NCBI RefSeq assembly: GCF_950023065.1
Contig: NC_088677.1
Location: 56,135,469 to 56,199,468 of the forward strand
Reading direction: 5' to 3'
DNA length: 64,000 nucleotides
DNA from: Planococcus citri
Taxonomy: Eukaryota > Arthropoda > Insecta > Hemiptera > Pseudococcidae
The notes under the pieces are model-generated. The model ran no database searches. It saw only the letters and a program-made list of their open reading frames with translations, and had not been told where the DNA came from. Made by a program: the position numbers and the translations under genes. Position 1 is the stretch's first letter. Each line of letters begins with the position of its first letter. Shown here piece by piece: positions 55,501 to 64,000 of the stretch.

Positions 55501-55856
55501 AACAAGCGGCGAGAGAATAGAGATGTGGATTGCGCGGAAATGCAACCCTACGACAGGTAGACGAGTAGAAGGGAAACAGAGCAGTGCAAAGTTCGGATAT
55601 TATGGAGAACGACGCTGGCTTGATGTTTCAGTTACAGTTGTACTAATTAATCTTTGTGGTTTTAGTTTCATTCGTTGTCTTATTCGTTATTTATTGTTGT
55701 TGATTGTATAACTGCGCACGGCTGTGTGATTGCGGTTGTTGCACGTTCGACTGGTGCTTGCCTCGTGGTACGTGTTACACATCCACGTCCCTCGAAATGG
55801 GTTAGATAGGTGAATTTTGGTGGCTTAGAATTGGCCATGGCCAGTTCGTCGTTTAA

Positions 55857-56062
55857 CAGGGTGTCTAACGGTTCTACAAATGTATCACTTTTTATCAAAA
55901 AGTCCTGTTTTTTTAAAATCAAATTTCAAATTTTCAATTCATTTCTCTTTTTTCTGGAATTTTGAAAACATTTTGTTGAATCGCTCGAGTTTTTGAAAAA
56001 TGTCTTGCTAAAAGTTCTGTCAAATTCCTGCTTTTTATTTTGAAGTTTTGTCGGACACCCTG
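55857..56062. mobile_element. Small inverted-repeat element (MITE-like), ~206 bp
   Basis: Begins CAGGGTGTCTAACGG and ends with the inverse of CAGGGTGTCCGACAAAAC, resembling mariner-type termini. The inside is AT-rich without a frame. The flanks (TTTAA and TTTCA) do not give a clean target duplication, so boundaries are uncertain. Confidence 0.5.
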
Positions 56063-57223
56063 TTTCACGAGATGAAGGGTTGCTAGCGTGTTGTGTTAAT
56101 TTACAAAGACCGAAGTCAAAGTGTGTGTTGTTGCTGGTCGGGTGGTTTGATGGGCTAAGAGAAGATAAAGACTAGGAGGGGGGCAGGAGTGCGAAGTTGG
56201 ATGAAATTTTTACTTTCATCGCTACCGTGGCACGCGGAATTGAAAGTTTTCAGAATGGCAGCTCAGCGTACGCCAAATGTATGAGTTTATTATTTCGTTG
56301 TATGAATGATGCTACCCATGGGCTTAATTCCACAACTCTCGCCAAGTTTCCAACTGTTGCCGAAGTTTGCCGGGGAGTAGTAGTACCCTGTACGGCGTGG
56401 TATTGGCTGGCTGAGTTTCATCCGGCCAATAACATATCTTGGTTGTGATGAGTCGGATCAAATCTTACCTTCGACTAATTTTTGATGTGGTGTGGCTGGG
56501 GAATTTCACTGTAATCGGAAGTAAGATAATTGGATAGAGTTCGTGGTGTTATGATGAGGGTACTTCTATGACATTCTTCCTACCTGTTAGTTTTCCAAGT
56601 GTTTTTTCTTTCTTAGGTTTCAGCCGTCTGACGCTTGACATTTTTTTTTTTTTGCTGAAAAAAGATGTATATGTAATAGTTTTTGGAGTGCTGATGATTG
56701 GAGAAATACTACAAAAATTCATACTTTAAAATTGGGGCTTCTGAGGTCCAAAAATGGGTCGGTACTATCACAAAACGAAATTAAATATGAAGGGTAATCA
56801 TTTTGTACTTAAATGTGATTGATTCTCCATGAACAGCCCAAAAAGACCTTTAAATGAAACTATAATTTCATTAAAATTGTAATTAAAATGATAAAATTTT
56901 TTATTAATTCAATAAAATAATTGTACATCGATATTCAAATCACATGAAAATAATTTTTACTGGTAAGCAGTTCGGTGTATTTATTTTTGATAACTTCTTG
57001 TGTCGAAATGTGATTACACAAATTATTAGTCAATAGATCCTAAAATCGAATAGTATTTTCTTCATTATTTTTCGAGGTTTTTGATCAAAAAGTGTTTTTT
57101 GTTTTGAAATTTTTCTGGTCATCACCTATGAAAATAAATTCTCTGACTCGAATAAAATTTAACAACGAAGTAAAATAACACAGCACACGAAACAATTAAG
57201 GGCCGTATTCATAGACGTTACTC
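56063..57223. other. Stretch without a recognised gene
   Basis: Short frames only (for example 56197-56448 on plus, no domain). AT-rich after 56.6 kb. GGGCCGTATTCATAGACG at 57200-57217 resembles a transposon terminus, but no partner was found. Confidence 0.4.
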
Positions 57224-57421
57224 AAGGGTCATGTGGCTAAGTGATGAATTTTGAAGCGCAATTTTTCTCATAAATGAATTGAAATTTCATATTTTTAAAA
57301 TGATAAATCAATACCTACTTCGGAGTCCAATCTCTCAATGTAACAATAAACAAAATTTCAAAAATTCTAATCACGCCTGGGAAAATTGCTTCAAAATTCA
57401 CCACTTAGTCAAATGACCCTT
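57224..57421. mobile_element. Foldback MITE, ~198 bp
   Basis: The ends are inverted repeats of about 40 bp: AAGGGTCATGTGGCTAAG at the left and, inverted, AAGGGTCATTTGACTAAG at the right, both followed by TG(A/G)TGAATTTTGAAGC-like sequence. It abuts and truncates the CACTA-like fragment exactly where copy 2 continues (after the residues SFLGN). Confidence 0.7.
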
Positions 57422-58225
57422 AATTTCCAAGAAAACTCTCAAAGGGAAAGGCGCTGTAAGAATCAATAGGTCCAAATCTTTGGCAATCATCCGCTGCATG
57501 TATTAGATTGTGGACGTTGTACACTGCAAACTCTGGGCCATACAAAGTTATGCCATTCTGAATAAAAGTTTCAGGATAAGTACGAACAGTAGAGGCATTG
57601 GAATCCAGAATCACCTGACATTGTTCATTGTTAATTACCTTGCAAGCTAATGTTCGCATAGCAAGGACCCAGTACCTAAAAACCTATATGAAATGATGAA
57701 CATTGAAAAAATTGATTTAAAAAATTACATTAAAAATATTGAAATATTAATAAATAAATTTACTAACATTCAATAGTTTTAATGAAAAAAAAAATTGAAA
57801 AAAAAATTTCATTATAATTTAATCGTCCTGCAATTCGCACTCGTTTATAATCACCCACATTATTGAACTTGGTATGTAATATACTATTATAATAGGTATT
57901 ATATGTATATAATCATTTCCAAAAAATAATAACTATTATTTTAATCAAAAAACATATTAATAAACAAACTCCCTAAACATACTTTTTGTCATTCATCAAA
58001 TTGTGTAGAATCAGTGCCCCAATATACAATCAGAACAGCCTCATCTTATTACATAATTTTTCTAAGATTTCTGGTTTACCTTGAAATTCTTGAGGTGTAA
58101 AATCAGCAGCTTGTACAACTTTATTTGAAGTTTTGCTTCAATTATCCTTTGACAGAATATTTTTCAAATTGGTAGTCCAAATTCCCAGTAATTTTTTTAC
58201 CACTCCTATGCAGCACATGTGCATA

Positions 58226-58940
58226 TGTGCCCGCGTCTAGAAAAAGGGTACTAAGGGTAATTTTTTCAAAATTTTTTTTATTTTTGATTTTTATGTAAAA
58301 TTTCGTCAAAATTCGAATGAGACCGATCCCAGACCCGTAGAGTGCTTTTTAAGCGCGCTACACGCGTTTTAAGTGAGTAAAGTCGAAAAATCAATTTTTT
58401 AAAAAAATGGAATTTTAGGGTTTTGATCAAATTTTATTTTTCTTTCAGGGTAACTTGGGTGAAATTTTTTTTTTTTTGATTCTTATGTAAAATTTCATGA
58501 AAATTCGAATGAGACCAGTTCATTTTTCATTTTCAATTGAAATCATTTTTAATAATTATTAGTTTGCACAAAAATTCATTATTCATTGTTCAAAAGCAAA
58601 AAAAAAATGATTAAATTAGATTTTCTATAAAAATTCAACTCGTAAAAATAGAAATCGCAAAAAAAAATTTTGAAAAAATTTTGTGCCGGAGGCGGGACTC
58701 GATCTCGGTACCTTTCGCTCCGCGAGCGGGTGCCTTAACCAAGCGGCTAGCGCTACTGCAAGGCAACATGGGTTTTTCAACAATATACATATTGCTAAAC
58801 AGTGTCGAAAACTACATCACCACGCGAAGTTTCACGTTTTTACACTCAAATTACGTGAAAATACAAACGTAAACTTTAAGCCGCTCTCCTGTAAAATTTA
58901 CGTTTTTACCCTTAGTACCCTTTTACTAGACGTGGGCACA
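58226..58940. mobile_element. 715-bp inverted-repeat element carrying a tRNA-like segment
   Basis: Terminal repeats TGTGCCCGCGTCTAGAAAAA (left) and, inverted, TGTGCCCACGTCTAGTAAAA (right) extend for about 37 bp through GGGTACTAAGGGTAA. Copy 2 of the host duplication (near 60145-60165) shows the empty site GTGCATATAGTC, so the insertion duplicated TA (or ATAT). The interior has two diverged direct units (about 58280-58320 and 58475-58515) containing ATGTAAAATTTC. Confidence 0.85.
58683..58768 (-). ncRNA. tRNA-like sequence (SINE-type), not a canonical tRNA
   Basis: On the minus strand the segment has a box A-like TAGCCGCTTGGTTAAGGCA, an anticodon-arm-like CCCGCTCGCGGAGCG, and a box B-like GATCGAGTCCC preceding CGCCTCCGGCAC. 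The 3' half resembles eukaryotic tRNA genes, but the 5' end does not pair with the 3' end as an acceptor stem, and the anticodon loop lacks the usual U33. It is more likely a tRNA-derived promoter inside a mobile element than a functional tRNA. Confidence 0.45.
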
Positions 58941-59389
58941 TATAGTCAAGTGGTATATCTCGGACAAGGTCAAATTTTGAAATTTTTGCTAATATCTTGC
59001 AATGTCGATGATTATCTGTTGAGCATTACTCGGTGTTTTCATTATCATCTTCGTCATTGTTGGGTTTTGTGGTCATCACTTATAATGGATTCCTCATCTA
59101 TGCTGTTGCTATCAGCTGAATGTGTAACAAAGTCATATTCTTCAAAGTCATCCTCATTGTAAGTATCATTATCGACTATTTCACTCACAGAAAATTCTCC
59201 ACCCATCTTCATTATCCCAGTAAGGAGAATGGGTGCAATCAGCAGTTTGGTCACATAGTGGAATTTCATTTCTGAAGAAATCTGCTCCTCTCTGATGCAT
59301 TCTTCATTCCAAGAATACATAGTATTATTAGCAAAGAGATTAGTCTCAATAAGATTTGAATAGATGTTCATGATTCAGCTGTCTGGATG

Positions 59390-60850
59390 ATAACCATTAT
59401 TCACATATCCCTTCACATTCCCAAGAAAACTCTCGAAGGGAAAGGCGCTGTAAGAATCAATAGGTCCAAAATTTTTGTAATCGCCCACTGCATGTATTGT
59501 GGATGTTGTACACTGCGAACTCCTGGTTATACAAAGTAATGCCATTTTGAATGACAGTTTCAAGATAAGTACAAACCTACAGTAGAGGCATTGGAATCTA
59601 GAATCACCGGCTGCTGTTCATTGTTAATTACCTTGTGAGCTGATATACACATAGCAATGACCAAGCATATGACAGGATCAACATTTAAAAAAAAATTAAT
59701 TAGATAAATAACATGAAAAATATTAGCATGATAATTGATAATAAATAAATTTACTTACATTCAATAGTTTTTATGAAAAAAATATATTATTAAAAAAACA
59801 ATTTTAACACATTTTATAATTATAGAATCATATAAATCATTTCCAAAAAAAACTATTATTTTAATTAAAAAAACATATAATTAACAATCTCTCTAAACAT
59901 ACTTTTCGTCACTAGTCGAATTGTGTAGAATCAGTACCCCAACATACAACAAAAACAGCCTCATCTGCATTGCTTTCCAATTACATAATTCTGCTAAGAT
60001 TTCTGGTTTACGTTGAAATTCTTGTGGTGTATACTCAGCAGTTTGTACAAGTTTATTTGAAGTCTTGCTCCAATTATCCTTTGACAGAATATTTTTCAAA
60101 TTGGTAGTCCAAATTCCCAGTAATTTTTTCATCACTCTGATGCAGCACATGTGCATATAGTCGAGTGGTATATCTTGAACGAGGTCAAATTTTGAAATTT
60201 TTGTTAATATCGTGCGATGTCGATGATTATCTGTTGAGCATTGCTTGGTGTTTTCAGCTGAATGTGTAACAAAGTCATATTCTTCGGAGTCGCCCTCATC
60301 CTAAGTATCATTATCGATTATTTCACTCACAGATAATTCCCCACCCATCTTCAGTTTTCCAGTAAGAAGAATGGGTGCATTCAGCAGTTTGATCACATAG
60401 TGGAATTTCATTTTTGAAGAAATCTTCTCCTTTCCTAACTGCAGCATTCAAATTTAGAATACAGAGAGCTTTTCTTTTCTTGAGATTTCTGTATAGATGT
60501 GCTGGCTAAACCTTTTCTCACAACACGTACTCCAAGTACTGTATGTCTGGTGCATGGGACTTTTGCAGAATGCCCCATTACTCCTAAGATATAGGATTTT
60601 GCTGGAGCGTCCATTACTATTTTATCCAACTTGAACGAATACGTGAAACCATGGATTTTAAGGCCATACTTGCGTAAACTACATATTTCATTTACTAATG
60701 AAGCTAAGTACTGGTTACTTACTACATTTTCATTTGTGGACACCGCAGTAGGTCCCTATCATGAAAACATTCCAAAATGTTTCCTCAATTTCAATGATAT
60801 CTTTTGTTATATTCCATGATAAATAATGATTACCTATGTATTTTATAAAT
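59390..60850 (-). pseudogene. CACTA/EnSpm-like transposase remnant, copy 2 and upstream part
   Basis: Minus-strand blocks in order: 60435-60743 with DAPAKSYILGVMGHS and CTRHTVLGVRV (the family's CDAPARAF..G..GH..C..C block); 59893-60156 with TPQEFQRKPEILAELCNWKA and MRLFLLYVGVLIL (the FxRKP..L....WKATEFRQFLLYTGP block); 59375-59563 with GPIDSYSAFPFESFLG and NVKGYV. Frames are interrupted by stops and indels, so no transposase can be made. No terminal CACT(A/G) repeats were found. From about 59400 to 60450 it duplicates copy 1. Confidence 0.7.
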
Positions 60851-61208
60851 TTATTAATTTTGGTTTACTACTTATGCAATAAATGAAAAATGAAAAATTA
60901 TATGTAAAATTGTAAAATTATAAAAATAATGTAAAATTAAAATAAAAATATACCAAAAAAATTCAGTCAATGAGTTGGAAATTAAAATAACTTAAATAAT
61001 TAAGCAACCTGTGAATTGCCACATGCAAACATTCGCACCTTAATCTCTCACTGTGTCCATGCATCATAAAGGTGAAAAGAATTTATGTATAGAAAACCAC
61101 AATTTCGTAAATATAGATAAATTCAGTCAACAGCTTCTATATCAAGTAACTCTTCATCGCAGCCTTCTTCTTCATCATTGAGTGTTACCATCATCAAGGG
61201 TGTAACCT
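60851..61208. other. AT-rich spacer
   Basis: A/T-rich to about 61.0 kb. A minus-strand acidic frame (about 61130-61190, NDEEEGCDEELLDIEAVD) is short and its relation to the gag fragment next to it is unclear. Confidence 0.35.
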
Positions 61209-61373
61209 TCATATGTGATGAGACCCTTTCAACGCCTCCTTAGCCTCTCCAATCAGCACATGATCCAGGAATTGGATTTTATGGAGATCAGTGTAGGCTT
61301 GAGATCCGACCTGTTGTTGAAACAAAGCCCAGAACCGACTCCAGTCTTTATACGCTCCGTCTGTTCCTATTTT
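61209..61373 (-). pseudogene. Bel/Pao-type gag fragment (DUF1759-like)
   Basis: A 54-codon minus-strand frame bounded by stops reads GTDGAYKDWSRFWALFQQQV and then YTDLHKIQFLDHVLIGEAKE. This matches the DUF1759 pattern W..F...F...V.......KF.YL...L.GEA seen in gag proteins of Bel/Pao elements. There is no ATG and no continuation upstream in frame, so it is a fragment. Confidence 0.6.
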
Positions 61374-61436
61374 TTAAAGATTATTTTGTTGAAGCTGCAA
61401 TATTGAATTGGATGCAATAGTTTCGACACTAAAGAT

Positions 61437-61888
61437 CAATCGTCAGATTTCGAGCTTTGTCGCAGCCATTTATAATTCGCTATGTAACCTTGAAACGCAG
61501 CGAATACAGACTAAATTTTGAATAGTGATAAATGTGAATATGCACTTGCATATTCCGAACAGATTCAACACGAGTATTAAAGCAAAATACCAAGTTTAAT
61601 TATCCTCGCATTAATTAGAAATGAATAATTATGTTCAGTTTATGAGCAGAAACTTACCAGCATAAATGCAAACGTTCAATAAAAATATTTTATTTCATGA
61701 AAAAATATTTCATTATAAATGGCCAACTATTTGCCATTAAGCTTTTGAGCTTTGGCGCAGCCATTTATAATTCGCTATGTAACCTTGAAACGCAGCGAAT
61801 GCAGACTAAATTTTGAATAGTGATAAATGTGAATATGCACTTGCATATTCCGAACAGATTCAACACGAGTATTAAAGCAAAAAATAAC
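61437..61888 (+). repeat. Direct repeat, two ~145-bp copies
   Basis: The copies at about 61446-61589 and 61745-61882 are nearly identical (CAGCCATTTATAATTCGCTA, GTAACCTTGAAACGCAGCGA, ACACGAGTATTAAAGCAAAA) and separated by ~155 bases of AT-rich DNA. No tRNA primer-binding site or polypurine tract is evident, so they are not obviously LTRs. Confidence 0.85.
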
Positions 61889-62303
61889 AACGTAGCACTT
61901 CGTAACTGGATCGAGAAGTTTCTTTTATAAAAAATAATTAAAATTAATAAAATAAAAACTCTATGAACTTGAATAAGTAATCCAATAAAAAAAATTAATA
62001 GCCACTTACATATCTTTCATTTTTTTGCATTCTGCAATGTGGTTTATCCATTTGATTTGTTAAATCTCCCATTCTTGTGGTAAGAGATAAGAAAAAGTTC
62101 AGGTTTCTATTCCAAGCTTTTGATTTAGGACCAGTATTTTGTCGTTTTTGAGTACTGGATTTCGAAATGTTCTTCATAATTATACCGAAAAATTTAAATA
62201 CAGAACACAGGATGATGAAATTAGCAATGTAAATCACAAATCTTTATCTTATCACTCATGGCAGTCATGGCGTCATAGCCGCATGGCTCCAGACAAAAGA
62301 CAG
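61889..62303. other. Short gene-poor spacer
   Basis: A minus-strand frame at 61995-62237 (SSTQKRQNTGPKSKAWNRNL) is polar and could be an exon downstream of the DUF7869-like block, but no splice path or domain was established. Confidence 0.3.
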
Positions 62304-62837
62304 AACCCTAGTAGTACCATCATCCGTAGTGGCTGAAATATCCTTTTGATTGATCTGTACAATGCGGCCACACTTGTTCATACAGATACCGCAGTCTAGC
62401 GTTGTCCAATCCGGTAAGTTCTATCACATTCGGGGAAAGATCTGCGTTCGGCCATTACAATGAAACAATGGAGATTCTTCATTCGCGAACTGTTTCATGT
62501 ACATTTTACCTGGTTCTTGAGATTTAAAAATGTAGTGATGATATTTTCTTAGTCCTTTGAATGGCTTTACATACGTTTTGAGGATGCCTTCACAGTTGTG
62601 ATAAGTGACAAATTTCTGATCGGTATTTGAATGATAAGTTGGCTGCGCTTCATTATATCCAGATGGTGAAGAGTCTTTGATACATTTCAAAAAATCATAA
62701 AACGTATCTATTACTGATCGAGCATACTTCGTTTTGATCACTCCGAACATGTGATCCGGGGCGAACTTTGTGTGACCTACTAGTAAGAAATTCAAAGTTG
62801 GTTCGTTTTCTAGGCACTGGAAAAGACTACATAACAA
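62304..62837 (-). pseudogene. DUF7869-like transposon protein, C-terminal part, frameshifted
   Basis: The minus strand reads LNFLLVGHTKFAPDHMFGVI (the conserved GHTKFxPDxxFG block), then YHHYIFKSQEPGKMYMKQFA, and ends in a stop at 62424. In another frame, immediately below, the sequence continues NADLSPNVIELTGLDNARLR and YLYEQVWPHC, matching the family's PP.IKPKGL...RQWYLY..IR.FC ending. A frameshift near 62435-62450 separates the two parts. It is a decayed transposon-associated gene. The ATG at 62837 is not necessarily the true start. Confidence 0.6.
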
Positions 62838-64000
62838 ATTTTTTATTAAAAAAAAAAAAAAAAATGTCTCACCAATACTTCTGGTTTTCGTGGCCTGAGC
62901 TTTTCAGACCGTCACCACATTTGGTAATGTACTTACTTTAACTTATGTACGTTGCTCTGGCTACGAATGGTATTTTTTGATGCCAGAAAATGCTGTCTAC
63001 AATTCAACTTTTTATGAGGCTCTGTAGTAAAAATGGCAATAATGGAAAACTTAGCAACAGGACATACCTAGTCATTGGTAAATTTTGTTGTTTACCAGTG
63101 CAATTATCATAGTACAAAGCTATTTCTTTCACGCCTTTTCTTGCATCAATTTCCATTAATAATACCGTTCTATTATTATAGAAAGTTAGATTGTAGAAAT
63201 CCTATTTTCTGGCATAAAAAAATACTACTTATTCGTAGCCAGAGAAACGTATGTAAAAGTACATTGCCAAAGTAGTACATACATAGAGTGCACTGTACAG
63301 TGCATAAACATTTTATTGGGTGAAAAAGCGACATCCTAAGATTCCACCAACAAAGGATGAAGCGTGTAAAAAGGCGAAACAAGCTGGCAAAGGGCGCGAC
63401 ATACAGTAGCTCGATGGCGATAAATGCATAATAAATCAAGGTACATAGTTAGCATTTTGTTCGACGTTAATTAATTCGCTGCATGTTTCTTTGAATTTAC
63501 CTACGCGTAGAAATTAGATCACGATACGTCTCCGTCGCCGCCACCGCACTGTATAGCGAAAGAGAGAGAGCTTGGGAGGGTAACATGTAAGGGTTGGTTT
63601 ATTTGGACGTCGAGTCTTATTATGCGGTGTCTGTGTATAACAACTTCGGCCTGCGGCTTTTCTCTCTCAGTTTTCTGCCAACGTAAGTTGTGCTTGGTTG
63701 TTGCGCCATGTACACGAGTGAGTTATACTTCGCAAAGCTGCCAGTGTATACGTTCTTGTATACAGCTAGCTAGCTAGCTAGCTACAGAGACAGACGAACG
63801 AGGAAATGCGCTAATTAAGCGTGTCGTTTATGGTCGGCGTAGATTAATGTCGTAGTATTATGGTGATTATTTTTTTTCTTCCTGCAAGGATTTTCCTTCT
63901 TTTTTCTTTATAAACGGGCTATTCTCGCGTCGTCGAAGAGATATTATTTCAAAATATGAGAGAAAAGACGATTAATTATTTTCAAAGAAGACCAAAACCG
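62838..64000. other. Stretch without a recognised gene
   Basis: Begins with an A run. AT-rich to about 63.3 kb, then less AT-rich with purine tracts (GAAAGAGAGAGAGC at 63558) and a (CTAG)n microsatellite at 63764-63784. It could be upstream DNA of a gene beyond the window. Confidence 0.4.

Larger units (their letters stand above)
57422..59389 (-). pseudogene. CACTA/EnSpm-like transposase remnant, copy 1
   Basis: The minus-strand block 57420-57659 encodes FAVYNVHNLIHAADDCQRFG and SYSAFPFESFLGN, the conserved HxLIHL..D...FG.LD.FSAFPFEN block of animal EnSpm-like transposases. The part from about 57970 to 58225 corresponds to the FQRKP...WK region of copy 2 but is broken by indels. A 715-bp element separates it from 58941-59389, which contains an acidic open block (59054-59371). 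It is a decayed duplicate of 59390-60450. Confidence 0.7.

Noticed and set aside
58683..58768. A functional tRNA gene
   Set aside because: The acceptor stem does not pair, the anticodon loop lacks U33, and the segment sits inside a mobile element; kept only as a tRNA-like feature.
61446..61882. A pair of LTRs
   Set aside because: Too close together, no TG...CA ends, no primer-binding site or polypurine tract seen.

Overview
This window is a piece of an arthropod nuclear genome, most likely a hemipteran and plausibly a mealybug or other scale insect. It is AT-rich and gene-poor, its introns are very short (39-120 bases), it is full of decayed transposons, and it carries a secreted AAA-ATPase-like gene of a bacterial family that I recall being reported as horizontally acquired in mealybugs. 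The species call is an inference. No rRNA, no canonical tRNA gene, no CRISPR array and no bacterial operon is present.

Layout. 0-9.4 kb: non-coding DNA, a ~105-bp tandem repeat (1.68-2.2 kb), exon-like pieces on the minus strand including two zinc-knuckle gag-like genes (4.3-4.5 and 5.4-5.8 kb), and a perfect 52-bp palindrome (3.92 kb). 9.4-13.4 kb: a partial hAT transposon (copy A) with three spliceable minus-strand exons, a dead mariner nested in its intron, and a copia-type gag fragment. 15.8-17.3 kb: a foldback element between diverged direct repeats. 18.7-22.9 kb: the best single-exon genes, a secreted degenerate AAA-ATPase-like/PD-(D/E)XK protein on minus and, divergently, a PhyH-family dioxygenase on plus. 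25.4-30.5 kb: a thrice-repeated exon-like unit, a tyrosine-recombinase fragment, a two-exon gene fragment of unknown function interrupted by a hAT-type MITE, and the frameshifted N-terminus of a transposon protein. 36-39 kb: retroelement and transposon debris.

39.1-40.9 kb holds the most unusual structure: 13 tandem exon-like units on the minus strand. Each has a strong splice acceptor and donor, most are exactly 60 nt, and they are separated by introns of 52-76 nt. 43.5-46.3 kb: a second, internally deleted hAT copy (copy B) with a perfect 8-bp target duplication, itself invaded by a ~1.09-kb palindromic element whose empty site is preserved in copy A. 46.7-47.8 kb: a small secreted acidic protein gene on minus. 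48.66-51.79 kb: a complete MULE DNA transposon with 34-bp identical terminal inverted repeats, a perfect 9-bp target duplication and a four-exon, 782-aa transposase that reads through without a break, but whose expected first catalytic Asp is Asn. 57.2-60.9 kb: a decayed CACTA/EnSpm-like transposase, tandemly duplicated; one copy was invaded by a 715-bp inverted-repeat element carrying a tRNA-like segment. 61-63 kb: a Bel/Pao gag fragment, a ~145-bp direct repeat and a DUF7869-like transposon exon.

No pathway links these genes. The window reads as a repeat-rich stretch with a few host genes (AAA-like, PhyH, the secreted acidic protein, possibly the mini-exon gene and the 28-kb gene) surrounded by transposons of many classes. 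Splice junctions were deduced by eye from GT/AG sites and frame continuity. Sequence between listed features showed no convincing gene.
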